Of a stretch of 33,232 nt of DNA, positions 1 through 7,755 are shown one piece after another. The stretch spans positions 18,234-51,465 of the forward strand of contig PFAP01000003.1 of assembly GCA_002773615.1 (NCBI GenBank). The letters are read 5' to 3'. Under the pieces are notes generated by a model. The model worked only from the letters and a program-made list of their open reading frames with translations. It searched no databases and had not been told where the DNA came from. Each line of letters begins with the position of its first letter. The first letter of the stretch is position 1. Both the position numbers and the translations under genes were made by a program. Origin of the DNA: Candidatus Falkowbacteria bacterium CG10_big_fil_rev_8_21_14_0_10_39_11 (GTDB taxonomy: Bacteria; Patescibacteriota; Patescibacteriia; UBA11705).

Positions 1-174
1 ATTGATAGTTTTGATGAACTTCAAACCTTTATCAATGATCCGAAGCTTAAAATCCCTAACAACAATCGGGATTTGAGTAATAAACGCAACATTTTGTGGT
101 TACTGAGAAACCCTATTGATCCGCCGCTACCACTAAATTATAAAAATGCCTTGATTAGAGCGGCTAGAAAGTAA
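1..174 (+). CDS. C-terminal part of a truncated CDS, function unknown
   Basis: Open frame from base 1 (IDSFDELQTFINDPKLKIPNNNRDLSNKRNILWLLRNPIDPPLPLNYKNALIRAARK) to TAA at 172-174; start lies outside the window. Confidence 0.6.
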   Translation: MDSFDELQTFINDPKLKIPNNNRDLSNKRNILWLLRNPIDPPLPLNYKNALIRAARK

Positions 175-178
175 TATT

Positions 179-772
179 ATGGACTCAAATTTACAACAAT
201 TTAAAGATCATGTAATTAAAGCTGCAGCTAATCCTGATTTCATTCACCATGCTTGGTTTGTTGATTATCATTTAATAATAGTGGAACAAATTGCCTTGGA
301 ATTATGTAAAAAACATCCAGACGCGGACAAAAACATTATTTTGTTATTGGTTTGGCTCCATGATTATGGGAAAATCCTAGATATTAATCATGAACATAAA
401 ACAACTTTATCCATGGGACCAAAAGTATTGACTGAATTTGGTTTTAATAATGAAGTCATCAAACTGGCCTTGGATTATATTCGACAAATTGATGCCCATG
501 CAGAAATGGATTTATCCAAAGCGTCTATTGAAGTCAAAATTGTGTCTTCAGCTGATGCTGCAGCTCATTTAATCGGGCCGTTTTATCAGGTTTATCTTCA
601 TGAAAACCCTAATAAATCTCTAAAAGACCTAATGAGTAGTAATAAACTAAAAGTGAAAAAAGAATGGTCGGAAAAAATAGTGCTGCCAGAAATCAAGAAA
701 GCTTTTTTAGATCGATATAACTTAATTCTTGAACAAAATGGCGACTTACCAAACAATTACCTAACAAAATAA
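179..772 (+). CDS. HD-domain phosphohydrolase-like protein
   Basis: 197 aa ORF with H...HD motifs (WLHDYGKILD; conserved downstream D in SSADAAAH). Confidence 0.8.
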   Translation: MDSNLQQFKDHVIKAAANPDFIHHAWFVDYHLIIVEQIALELCKKHPDADKNIILLLVWLHDYGKILDINHEHKTTLSMGPKVLTEFGFNNEVIKLALDYIRQIDAHAEMDLSKASIEVKIVSSADAAAHLIGPFYQVYLHENPNKSLKDLMSSNKLKVKKEWSEKIVLPEIKKAFLDRYNLILEQNGDLPNNYLTK

Positions 773-780
773 AAACTGAG

Positions 781-1173
781 ATGAATACAATTACCTACGG
801 ATATAAAAAACAACTAAATATATCTTTTGAAGAAGCAGTAACCATGGTCAAAAAATCTTTGCCGCAACAAGGTTTTGGAGTATTAACTGAACTTGACGTC
901 AAAGCCACTTTGAAGCAAAAACTGAGTGTAGACTTTGATAATTATGTAATTTTGGGCGCCTGTAATCCACCACTAGCATATCAAGCTTTGCATGCTGAAC
1001 GTGACATTGGTTTATTTCTTCCATGCAACATTGTGATTTACGAACAAGATAATACTGTCTGGGTTTCTGCAATAATCCCAACGGTAGCTATGAGTTCAGT
1101 TCAAAATGACAGCTTGGGACCGGTAGCCATGGAGGCTGAGATCAAACTAAAAAATGTTATTGACAATTTATAA
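781..1173 (+). CDS. DUF302-family protein
   Basis: 130 aa; LGACNPPLAYQAL...ERDIGLFLPCNIVIYE pattern typical of DUF302. Confidence 0.8.
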   Translation: MNTITYGYKKQLNISFEEAVTMVKKSLPQQGFGVLTELDVKATLKQKLSVDFDNYVILGACNPPLAYQALHAERDIGLFLPCNIVIYEQDNTVWVSAIIPTVAMSSVQNDSLGPVAMEAEIKLKNVIDNL

Positions 1174-1193
1174 AAAAAAGAATCTCTCACCAC

Positions 1194-1239
1194 GTGTCAC
1201 CCTGAACCTGCCTACCGGCAGGCAGGCTCAGAGTGACAC
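1194..1239. repeat. Nested palindromic repeat between convergent genes
   Basis: GTGTCACCCTGAACCTGCCTACCGGCAGGCAGGCTCAGAGTGACAC; outer GTGTCAC/GTGACAC, inner CCTGCC/GGCAGG. Confidence 0.8.
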
Positions 1240-1257
1240 ATAAATAGTAAAAATAAA

Positions 1258-1281
1258 AGAATCTCCAATTTGGAGATTTTT
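1258..1281. terminator. Bidirectional intrinsic terminator
   Basis: AATCTCC-AATTT-GGAGATT followed by T-run, A-rich on the other side; between convergent ORFs. Confidence 0.65.
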
Positions 1282-1548
1282 AGGTGGTAAAAACCATATT
1301 TGCGTAAACGTATTTTAGTTCCACCGGCTGTTGGCCGGTTTTCTTTTCAATGGCATCGCAAATCAAATCTGCAATGGAGTATCCAACATTCAAACCGGCA
1401 TAAGCAACAAAGGCCATTTCTTCTAAGTCACAAAGCTCAACTCTGAGTCCATTGCCGTCAGATGTCTTCGCGACTTCACCAATTTTTTCACCAATTACAC
1501 TCAAACTCAAACCAAAAAAGTAACTTGCGTACCATTGATAATTGCCAT
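1280..1548 (-). CDS. Small orphan protein; SD-preceded ATG at 1548 is in a different frame from the main ORF (1280..1618)
   Basis: ORF track 1280..1618 begins at a TTG that coincides with a promoter -35; GGAGG-TCTCA-ATG at 1548 precedes a short frame (MAIINGTQVTFLV*) that joins the ORF by -1 shift at T TTT TTG. Confidence 0.5.
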
Positions 1549-1590
1549 TGAGACCTCCATTCATTGGTTGTGATTGGAAGAGAATGATAA

Positions 1591-1618
1591 ATAATATTAA
1601 TATTGTATTTTTTGTCAA
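1591..1618 (-). promoter_or_regulatory. sigma70-type promoter
   Basis: Minus strand TTGACA - 16 nt - TATTAT. Confidence 0.55.
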
Positions 1619-1624
1619 TTCTAT

Positions 1625-1724
1625 AAAAAAACCCTAAAGTAGAACTCCTTTCCGCAGACACATAAAGCGACGGCGGACAAGTCATAGTTCAATTCAGGGC
1701 ACGCTAGCGTTGTTAGCTAGTTGA
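1625..1724 (-). terminator. Structured 3' element E1 (upstream hairpin + terminator-like stem + U-tract)
   Basis: Minus: CTAGC-taacaac-GCTAG, GCGTG, CCCTGAA-tt-GAACT ... AGTTC-tac-TTTAGGG TTTTTTT. Confidence 0.65.
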
Positions 1725-1745
1725 AAAAAATTTGAAAGTGTGAGA

Positions 1746-2111
1746 TCAGGTCTTGTCCAGAATCTCATCTCCACCCATGATGGATACACTCTCGCGGATG
1801 TGAATACGCTGCTGAGCTGTCAGCTTGTAACTGTTCAAAAACATCCGATACAGAACTCGCAAATCTGACAGGCAAAGCTTGGTTAGTTTGTAGCCGTTGG
1901 GCAGCTTGCGCATACCCTGGTCAGCTAGCCACTGTTTCTCGCGCTCAACGAGCTTGGCCACCCGAATGAACCCTCCTTCGACCGGGAGTACCATGTCAGC
2001 GTTGCAGATTGGCAGATGGGAGATCTGACAGTATTCCGGCCTTTTGCCGAAATTATGCCCACGAAACTCCCGGTGGATAAAATCCACGCCTTGAGAACCG
2101 ACCGTCATCAT
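1746..2111 (-). CDS. Hypothetical protein
   Basis: 121 aa ORF, GGAGGAC-ATG start context, strong upstream promoter. Confidence 0.65.
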   Translation of the reverse strand: MMTVGSQGVDFIHREFRGHNFGKRPEYCQISHLPICNADMVLPVEGGFIRVAKLVEREKQWLADQGMRKLPNGYKLTKLCLSDLRVLYRMFLNSYKLTAQQRIHIRESVSIMGGDEILDKT

Positions 2112-2167
2112 GTCCTCCGTTTGGCGGTCAGGAATGGGGCTGTCTGGAATACTAGCCCACAGATATA

Positions 2168-2196
2168 ATTATATGCAGTTCCAAGTTAATAGTCAA
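2168..2196 (-). promoter_or_regulatory. sigma70-type promoter
   Basis: Minus strand TTGACT - 17 nt - TATAAT. Confidence 0.75.
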
Positions 2197-2257
2197 GAAT
2201 AAAAATTGGTAATATGTTAATGGAGGCAGTATCTGAATTGAAAATTAATAAAGGTAT

Positions 2258-2340
2258 AAAAAAACCCGAAGCAGATATAATCTCCGCCTACGCATAAAGA
2301 TATATCACTTCAGGTCACGCCAGCATTTTATGCTGCTTGA
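2258..2340 (-). terminator. Structured 3' element E2, homologous to E1
   Basis: Minus: CAGCATAAAATGCTG, GCGTG, ACCTGAAG-t-GATATA ... TATATC-tg-CTTCGGG TTTTTTT. Confidence 0.65.
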
Positions 2341-2879
2341 TTATAGTTGTTCCAAATGATCTGCCTGATCTTTGAGTGCTGGCATCAAAATTTTATCTTC
2401 ATAATACTCATATGCCTCATCTGCGATATCAACATACCGCTTGCACATGTCTTTTCTGGTTTCACAGGCTGGATCATCACGAAGCTCAATAATTGTCACC
2501 CGTCCATTTTTTTCTTTGATCACTACTTTGGCTAGCCAGACATTACCAAATGTTGTTATATCTCCACTATTCAATTTTATATACAACGTAAGGTATCTCT
2601 TATCACGGTGCAAATTCATGATCACTGTACTTCTTCCAGTTTTTATAGTATCAAGAATATCACCCGAGCTTAGAGTAATCTTTGGTTTGTAGTATCCAGA
2701 ATAAAGAGCTCCTAGATCATATGCAGATTCATGTTCTTCTGCCCTGTTGGAGACATATGAAAAATGCGTATTGAAATATACAGCTCCCAAAGGTATCCCA
2801 ACTATACATAAACCCAAAACCAAATAATAACAGAAACAACAAAGACCTTATGATTGACAATACGCATAAGAAGATCCAT
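2341..2879 (-). CDS. Membrane-anchored hypothetical protein; N-terminus appears frameshifted
   Basis: 160 aa ORF (2341..2823) lacks an ATG; AGGAGG-CGTATA-ATG at 2879 opens MDLLMRIVNHKVFVVSVII.. in a frame that ends at TAG, while the rest of the TM segment is in the other frame. Confidence 0.5.
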
Positions 2880-2980
2880 TATACGCCTCCTGGTTTTGTT
2901 GAACTGACTGACTTATCACTTTTAATGTTTTTTGTCAAGAGAAAAAAAACAGCCCTTAGACAGGTTAATGTCAATTAAAG

Positions 2981-3022
2981 CCCCCTTGAAAGCGCAACGT
3001 CGACATCGCGCTTTCAAGGGGG
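2981..3022 (-). terminator. Strong hairpin just 3' of recG
   Basis: Perfect 15 bp stem CCCCCTTGAAAGCGC / GCGCTTTCAAGGGGG; weak U-tract (CTTTAATT) on minus. Confidence 0.6.
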
Positions 3023-3027
3023 TTAGT

Positions 3028-5094
3028 TTATTCAAAATGTAGGGTAATTTCCTGCTTTTCCACCATTCTTTCCAAAGCTGAATAGTCTTTTAATTTGTAT
3101 TTTTCGATAAATAGTCCAGCGGCGTCTTGGACTTTTTTGATCAAGTTGATATCACTCAGGTCTGCTAATTTTAGGTCTGGCAAACCTGACTGTTTGACGC
3201 CATAAACATCGCCCGCTCCGCGGAGTTGTAAATCTTTCTCAGCCAAAGCAAAGCCGTCTTTGGTGGAGACAAAAAATTTCAATCGCTCCAAAGTTTTTTG
3301 GCTGGTATTGTCGGTGAAAATCAAACAGTATGACTGATGTTCGCCGCGACCGACACGACCACGGAATTGATGTAATTGGGCCAGGCCAAATCGGTCAGCG
3401 CCTTCGATCATCATAATGGTCGCATTGGGGACGTCGATTCCGACCTCGATAACTGAAGTGGAAACCAAAATGTCATACTTTTTGTCATAGAAATCTTGCA
3501 TGATCTGATTTTTTTCATCTGCTTTTAATTTTCCGTGTAACATTTTTACTCTCAAATCTGGGAATACGTCTTTTGACAATCGTTCATAAACTTCGGTCAC
3601 AGATTTGACGCCAAGCTTGTCTGAGGGATCGATCAAGGGGCAGATAACAAAAGCTTGACGACCAACGGTGATTTGTTCGCGGGTAAATTGATAAGCTTTG
3701 TCGCGGTTAATTTCCTCAACTAGGCGGCTGATAATCGGTTTACGGTTGGCCGGTAATTCTTTGATAATGCTTAATTCTAAATCACCATATAATGCTAGAG
3801 CCAAACTGCGAGGAATTGGGGTGGCGGTCATTGATAGGAAGTGAGGAATCAAATTTTGTTCTTTATCGATCAAAGTTTTTCTTTGTTTAACTCCGAATCG
3901 GTGCTGCTCGTCGATAATAACCAAACCGAGATCTTTTAACTTCACTTTGTCTTGAATCAAAGCCTGAGTACCGACAATAATTTGCATTTCTTGGTTGTCA
4001 ATGGCTTCTTGGAGTTTTTTGGCAGTCACTTTTTCACCGTTAATTTCCTTGCGACTGCGAGTGAGCAAGCCAATGGATAATTTTTCTTTTTGATAGAGTT
4101 TAACAAAATTTTTGTAATGCTGAACGGCCAATATTTCTGTTGGTGCCATCATGATGGCCACATAACCGTTTCTGGCTACATTTAACATCGACAAGGCGAC
4201 TACAATAGTCTTACCAGACCCGACATCGCCCTCCAAAAGGCGATTCATGGGTTTTTCCTGGCCAATCCCTTGAATTATTTCCCAAGCAGCTTTTTTTTGA
4301 TCATTCGTTAGTTTAAATGGCAAACGGTCAACAAATTCTTTGGTGGGTTTTTCTAAAAATTTCATGGCAATTGAGTTGTTGTTTTGTAAATCAGCCCGGG
4401 CTTTTTTAATCAAATACTGAACGATGAACATTTCTTGGAAGCTCAAGCGTTGTTTGGCCAACTTTAAAGTTTCATAATCTTTGGGGAAATGAATGTTTAA
4501 TAAGGCGTCGGACAAAGACATTATTTTGGCTGTGGAAATAATTTCAGGTGGTAAATTTTCTTCGATATTTTTGATCAAAGGAACTGCAAGAGAAATAAAA
4601 TATCGCAATTGTTTTTCAGTCAGACCAGCAGTCAAAGAATAAACTGGCACAATCCGAGCGGTGTGAACATTGTCTTGGTGTGCTTTTTCTTTTTCATAAT
4701 CCGGATTCAACAGTTGCGTGCCATAATTGTTGACTTCGACTTTGCCGGAAAAATATACATATTCACCTTGTTTCAAAGTTTTCGCAATATATGGCTGGTT
4801 GAACCAGACGACTTTCATCTGGCCGGAATTGTCATTGATGATGGCTTCAACTAGGACTTTGCGCTGGCGGCGGCTCCGCCGGCTGGCGATAATTTCAATC
4901 TGGCCGTGAATGGTCACCATGTCGCCATCTTGAACATCTCTAATTGGTCGAATCTGACTAAAATCTTCATATCGAAAGGGGAAATACCAAACTAGGTCTT
5001 CAATGGTTTGAATCCCGAGGTATTGCAAGCGTTTGGCAGTAGTTTTGCCCAAACGAGGCAATAATTCGATTTTGCTTGATAGTTTCATGCTCAT
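3028..5094 (-). CDS. recG: ATP-dependent DNA helicase RecG
   Basis: 688 aa; LLEGDVGSGKTIVV Walker A, IIDEQHRFGV, FRGRVGRG motifs. Confidence 0.97.
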   Translation of the reverse strand: MSMKLSSKIELLPRLGKTTAKRLQYLGIQTIEDLVWYFPFRYEDFSQIRPIRDVQDGDMVTIHGQIEIIASRRSRRQRKVLVEAIINDNSGQMKVVWFNQPYIAKTLKQGEYVYFSGKVEVNNYGTQLLNPDYEKEKAHQDNVHTARIVPVYSLTAGLTEKQLRYFISLAVPLIKNIEENLPPEIISTAKIMSLSDALLNIHFPKDYETLKLAKQRLSFQEMFIVQYLIKKARADLQNNNSIAMKFLEKPTKEFVDRLPFKLTNDQKKAAWEIIQGIGQEKPMNRLLEGDVGSGKTIVVALSMLNVARNGYVAIMMAPTEILAVQHYKNFVKLYQKEKLSIGLLTRSRKEINGEKVTAKKLQEAIDNQEMQIIVGTQALIQDKVKLKDLGLVIIDEQHRFGVKQRKTLIDKEQNLIPHFLSMTATPIPRSLALALYGDLELSIIKELPANRKPIISRLVEEINRDKAYQFTREQITVGRQAFVICPLIDPSDKLGVKSVTEVYERLSKDVFPDLRVKMLHGKLKADEKNQIMQDFYDKKYDILVSTSVIEVGIDVPNATIMMIEGADRFGLAQLHQFRGRVGRGEHQSYCLIFTDNTSQKTLERLKFFVSTKDGFALAEKDLQLRGAGDVYGVKQSGLPDLKLADLSDINLIKKVQDAAGLFIEKYKLKDYSALERMVEKQEITLHFE

Positions 5095-5112
5095 ATTTTA
5101 GCAATTTTTGGG

Positions 5113-5141
5113 AAAAAATAAAACAACCTTGTTAAAGTTGT
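5113..5141 (-). terminator. Intrinsic terminator of the 5161..6100 gene
   Basis: Minus ACAAC-tttaacaag-GTTGT followed by TTTATTTTTT. Confidence 0.65.
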
Positions 5142-5160
5142 CATATCGTTGTTGTATTAA

Positions 5161-6100
5161 TTAACCCAAAATATCATGAGCACAGTCGATATCTCTCCGT
5201 TCTCTATTATGACCAGCAGTCTGAAATTCCATACGCTGAAAGTCAAAAGGAACGCGAGTTGCTCCAAGTTTAGCCACAAGACCATTGAGCTCGTTATAAT
5301 ACATTTCATGAAAGTGAAACTTCACCACCTTCAGTTCGAGCTTATCGCCGGAAGAAATAAGATGTACCAAGTTGGAGCACCCGCCGAGTTTCGCCAGGAA
5401 ACCTCTGAAGGTACGTCCACGCCAATGAATGGCGACCACTGAAATCTTATGAACCTCGATTGCCCGAGCCCCAATCTTAAGCTGAACAATAGCCGCCTGC
5501 TGCTGAAGCTGATAAACTGGTTCAGAGAGAGGACGCGCTTTTTCAACCTCATCACTGAACAGCGGATAGGGTTGACCATTCTGCCAACCAAGGTAAACAT
5601 AATTACCAGTATGCAAGATTTCTACTCGAATATCAAACATACTTAACGCCTTGGCTTGCTCGTTATCACCAAACATGAATTCCTTTTGATAAAAATCAAA
5701 GGGAACCCGAGTGGCGCCAACCTTAGCTACCAGTCCATAAATGTCATCGTACTGAAGACAGTGAAACTTGAATCTCACAGTCTTGATTCTCGGCTGCCGA
5801 GTGTGAGTATCATTTTGACAGTAAATCAGCTGCTGATAGACTCCAGTCTCAACCAGAAAACCTCGGAACTGGATCTGCTGCCATCGAACCATGATTACTG
5901 AAATTTTGTGTCCCTGAATCACATCTCCGAACATATCCAAATAATTCAAAGAACCATTTTTGATAAGTTTGGACTGCGGCACACAAAATTTCGCAGAATC
6001 TTTTTGCTTCATCCTTGAACAGAGGGGTAAACTGACCATTGATCCATTGCATATAGACCGTATCATTGATAGCAATCGGCTCGACTCTGATCTCAAACAT
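5161..6100 (-). CDS. Protein with two tandem homologous ~150 aa modules; N-terminal frameshift
   Basis: ORFs 5161..6096 and 5849..6100 are two frames of one gene: MFEIRVEPIAIND..WINGQFTPLF matches the internal MFDIRVEILHTGN..WQNGQPYPLF; HKISV..FRGFL and GLVAK.GATRVPFDF occur twice; SD GGGAGGAGCAT-ATG at 6100. Confidence 0.7.
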
Positions 6101-6132
6101 ATGCTCCTCCCTTTCCTTTATGGAGACATATT

Positions 6133-6161
6133 ATGATATCATTATTTTATTATTTCGTCAA
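6133..6161 (-). promoter_or_regulatory. sigma70-type promoter
   Basis: Minus TTGACG - 17 nt - TATCAT. Confidence 0.55.
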
Positions 6162-6232
6162 TAATCAATATATGTCAATATGTATATAATTTATATAATA
6201 CATCTACATTTATCCTAAAACCGGCCAAATAC

Positions 6233-6261
6233 TTGACAAATACTTAAATATATGATATAAT
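6233..6261 (+). promoter_or_regulatory. Consensus sigma70 promoter
   Basis: TTGACA - 17 nt - TATAAT. Confidence 0.85.
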
Positions 6262-6288
6262 TTAAGGTAACAAAAATGGAGGAAAGAC

Positions 6289-6525
6289 ATGACTGTCAAT
6301 GGCAAGAAGATCGAAATTCTGGGCAACATCTACCGCCCGATTAGGCGCACCTGGATCCGCTACCTTGAAGAAGGAGATGTGTTCTTTTCTGTTGACCTCG
6401 AAGAGTACTTTCAGGTCACTGGTGATAATGACACTGGCTGCGCCGTGTGTCTGCACCTCAAATCCGGAAAACCGAGACGCCTGCACTTCTACCGAGACGT
6501 GGTGGAATGTGTCAGCGAGATCTGA
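6289..6525 (+). CDS. Small hypothetical protein
   Basis: 78 aa; SD GGAGGAAAGAC-ATG, downstream of consensus promoter. Confidence 0.65.
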   Translation: MTVNGKKIEILGNIYRPIRRTWIRYLEEGDVFFSVDLEEYFQVTGDNDTGCAVCLHLKSGKPRRLHFYRDVVECVSEI

Positions 6526-6532
6526 GGAGATC

Positions 6533-6817
6533 ATGATGAGCAACAAAGATCAGTGCTGGACCGGAAAAGAACGCAAGCGTCTGCTCCGAGAGATGACAGA
6601 ACTGCTGGCCGGTGAAGAGCTGGACGCCTACTCGGCTGTCCATAATGCACGAACGTGTTTGGGCGAAGGTAAGCTGGAGTTGGCTCTCTGCTTTCTGGCT
6701 ACGGACCTGGACAAGTTCTGCAGTTTTCGCCGGGATATTCGCGACTACTGTCAGCCGTTGAACGAAACCCTTCATGCCTGGAGAACCGAACATGGCTACT
6801 TCCCCTATCTTCCCTGA
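6533..6817 (+). CDS. Small hypothetical protein
   Basis: GAGGAGATC-ATGATG; MMSNKDQCWTGKERKRLLREMTELLAG...; in the frame of ORF track 6299..6817 from its internal ATG. Confidence 0.6.
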   Translation: MMSNKDQCWTGKERKRLLREMTELLAGEELDAYSAVHNARTCLGEGKLELALCFLATDLDKFCSFRRDIRDYCQPLNETLHAWRTEHGYFPYLP

Positions 6818-7060
6818 GCCCGAGCGAACCCAGTTGGCATCTGAATTCAAGACCTTGCTCGAAGCAGCAACTGAGTTCCGAGCTGGACGCTTCGCCTTCC
6901 CAAACTCAAAGAGGGGTTGATTGAGAAGGCTCTCAGCATGGTCATGGATCAAGACAAAGGCGAGCCAGAACTCAAGAAATTCATCATGCCACTCGCGCCG
7001 CGGATCTTTCGCTGGCGTGACGCTCAACGAGCGATCGAACGAGCGCGCGAACAAGCGTAA
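6792..7060 (+). CDS. Small hypothetical protein with probable -1 frameshift (0-frame stop at 6918-6920)
   Basis: MATSPIFPEPERTQLASEFKTLLEAATEFRAGRFAFPN then -1 frame LKEGLIEKALSMVMDQDKGEPELKKFIMPLAPRIFRWRDAQRAIERAREQA*; C CCA AAC heptamer at 6899-6905. Confidence 0.5.
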
Positions 7061-7064
7061 GCTC

Positions 7065-7092
7065 AAACCCTGATCAACTGGTCAGGGTTTTA
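7065..7092 (+). terminator. Intrinsic terminator of the 6289-7060 operon
   Basis: AAACCCTGA-tcaactgg-TCAGGGTTTT. Confidence 0.8.
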
Positions 7093-7127
7093 TGATAAAA
7101 AAATACCCCTATTTATTAAAGGGTATA

Positions 7128-7592
7128 TTAGCTTATAGTATGAGAGAATTCATCATCCTCAGTATTAGGACTACTAGCCATAACCAAAATTATGGTTGGT
7201 ATAATCAAGGGCACGACTGCGTGAGCAATTCTGGGTTTGACGTGAATAATTCTATTTTTTCTGCCATCAAGAGTAGCGCTCCGAATCTCATCAGCTTCAA
7301 TATCTTTAAAAAGAAATCTGGCTGATCCGGAAACGACCATCATTAACTCATGCTTCTGATGGTGATAATGGTGTCCAGGCTCGCTGCCAAATTCTTTAAT
7401 TTCTACCAGATACATATAGTTGAATTCAAAGCCTTCAACCAAGGGGAATCTTTTATCAAAAGGAACCAAAAGTTTGCGTCCAGACTTGCCACTGGCTTCT
7501 CGCTCAGGAAGAGCAAATAGAGTGTAAAGCTTTCGGTCATCAACTACAACTGGAATAGCCAACTTGTTCACGTCTGACTCTTTATAGATCAT
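7128..7592 (-). CDS. Cupin-fold protein (sugar 3,4-ketoisomerase QdtA/WxcM-like)
   Basis: MIYKESDVNK...GHHYHHQKHELMMVVSGSARFLF...; start trimmed to the ATG with AGGAG SD; upstream part of the ORF track runs through tRNA-Arg. Confidence 0.65.
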   Translation of the reverse strand: MIYKESDVNKLAIPVVVDDRKLYTLFALPEREASGKSGRKLLVPFDKRFPLVEGFEFNYMYLVEIKEFGSEPGHHYHHQKHELMMVVSGSARFLFKDIEADEIRSATLDGRKNRIIHVKPRIAHAVVPLIIPTIILVMASSPNTEDDEFSHTIS

Positions 7593-7677
7593 TTGGTCTC
7601 CTTTTTTCCTGGGTTTCGCTAATAATTTATCACAACTAAACAAAAAAACAAGTTTATAAACTTGCATTGATGTGAAA

Positions 7678-7755
7678 TGGTGTGCCCGGCCCACCTTCGT
7701 CAAGGCTTCGGCGGACAGGCATGATAGGCTTCTTCGTCCTGCGAAACAATTTAAG
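7678..7755. repeat. Duplicated tRNA-Arg 3' end (13 nt) plus CPR-type palindrome
   Basis: TGGTGTGCCCGGC at 7678-7690 repeated at 7756-7768; intervening CCACCTTCGTCAAGGCTTCGGCGGACAGG. Confidence 0.8.

Noticed and set aside
899-1081. Minus-strand ORF inside the DUF302 gene
   Set aside because: Shadow ORF antisense to a well-supported CDS, no SD or family similarity.
1625-2340. Integron cassette array with attC sites as an explanation for small ORFs with 3' structured elements
   Set aside because: E1/E2 lack paired R'/R'' GTTRRRY / RYYYAAC core sites and no integrase is visible.
4860-4892. GC-rich palindrome GGCGGCGGCTCCGCCGGC inside recG
   Set aside because: Encodes an SRRSRRQRK stretch at a position where RecG OB-fold domains are commonly Arg-rich; no evidence of an inserted element.
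6262-7066. Minus-strand ORFs (94 and 184 aa) opposite the 6289-7060 operon
   Set aside because: The plus strand has promoter, SDs and terminator; the minus ORFs look like shadow ORFs in GC-richer DNA.
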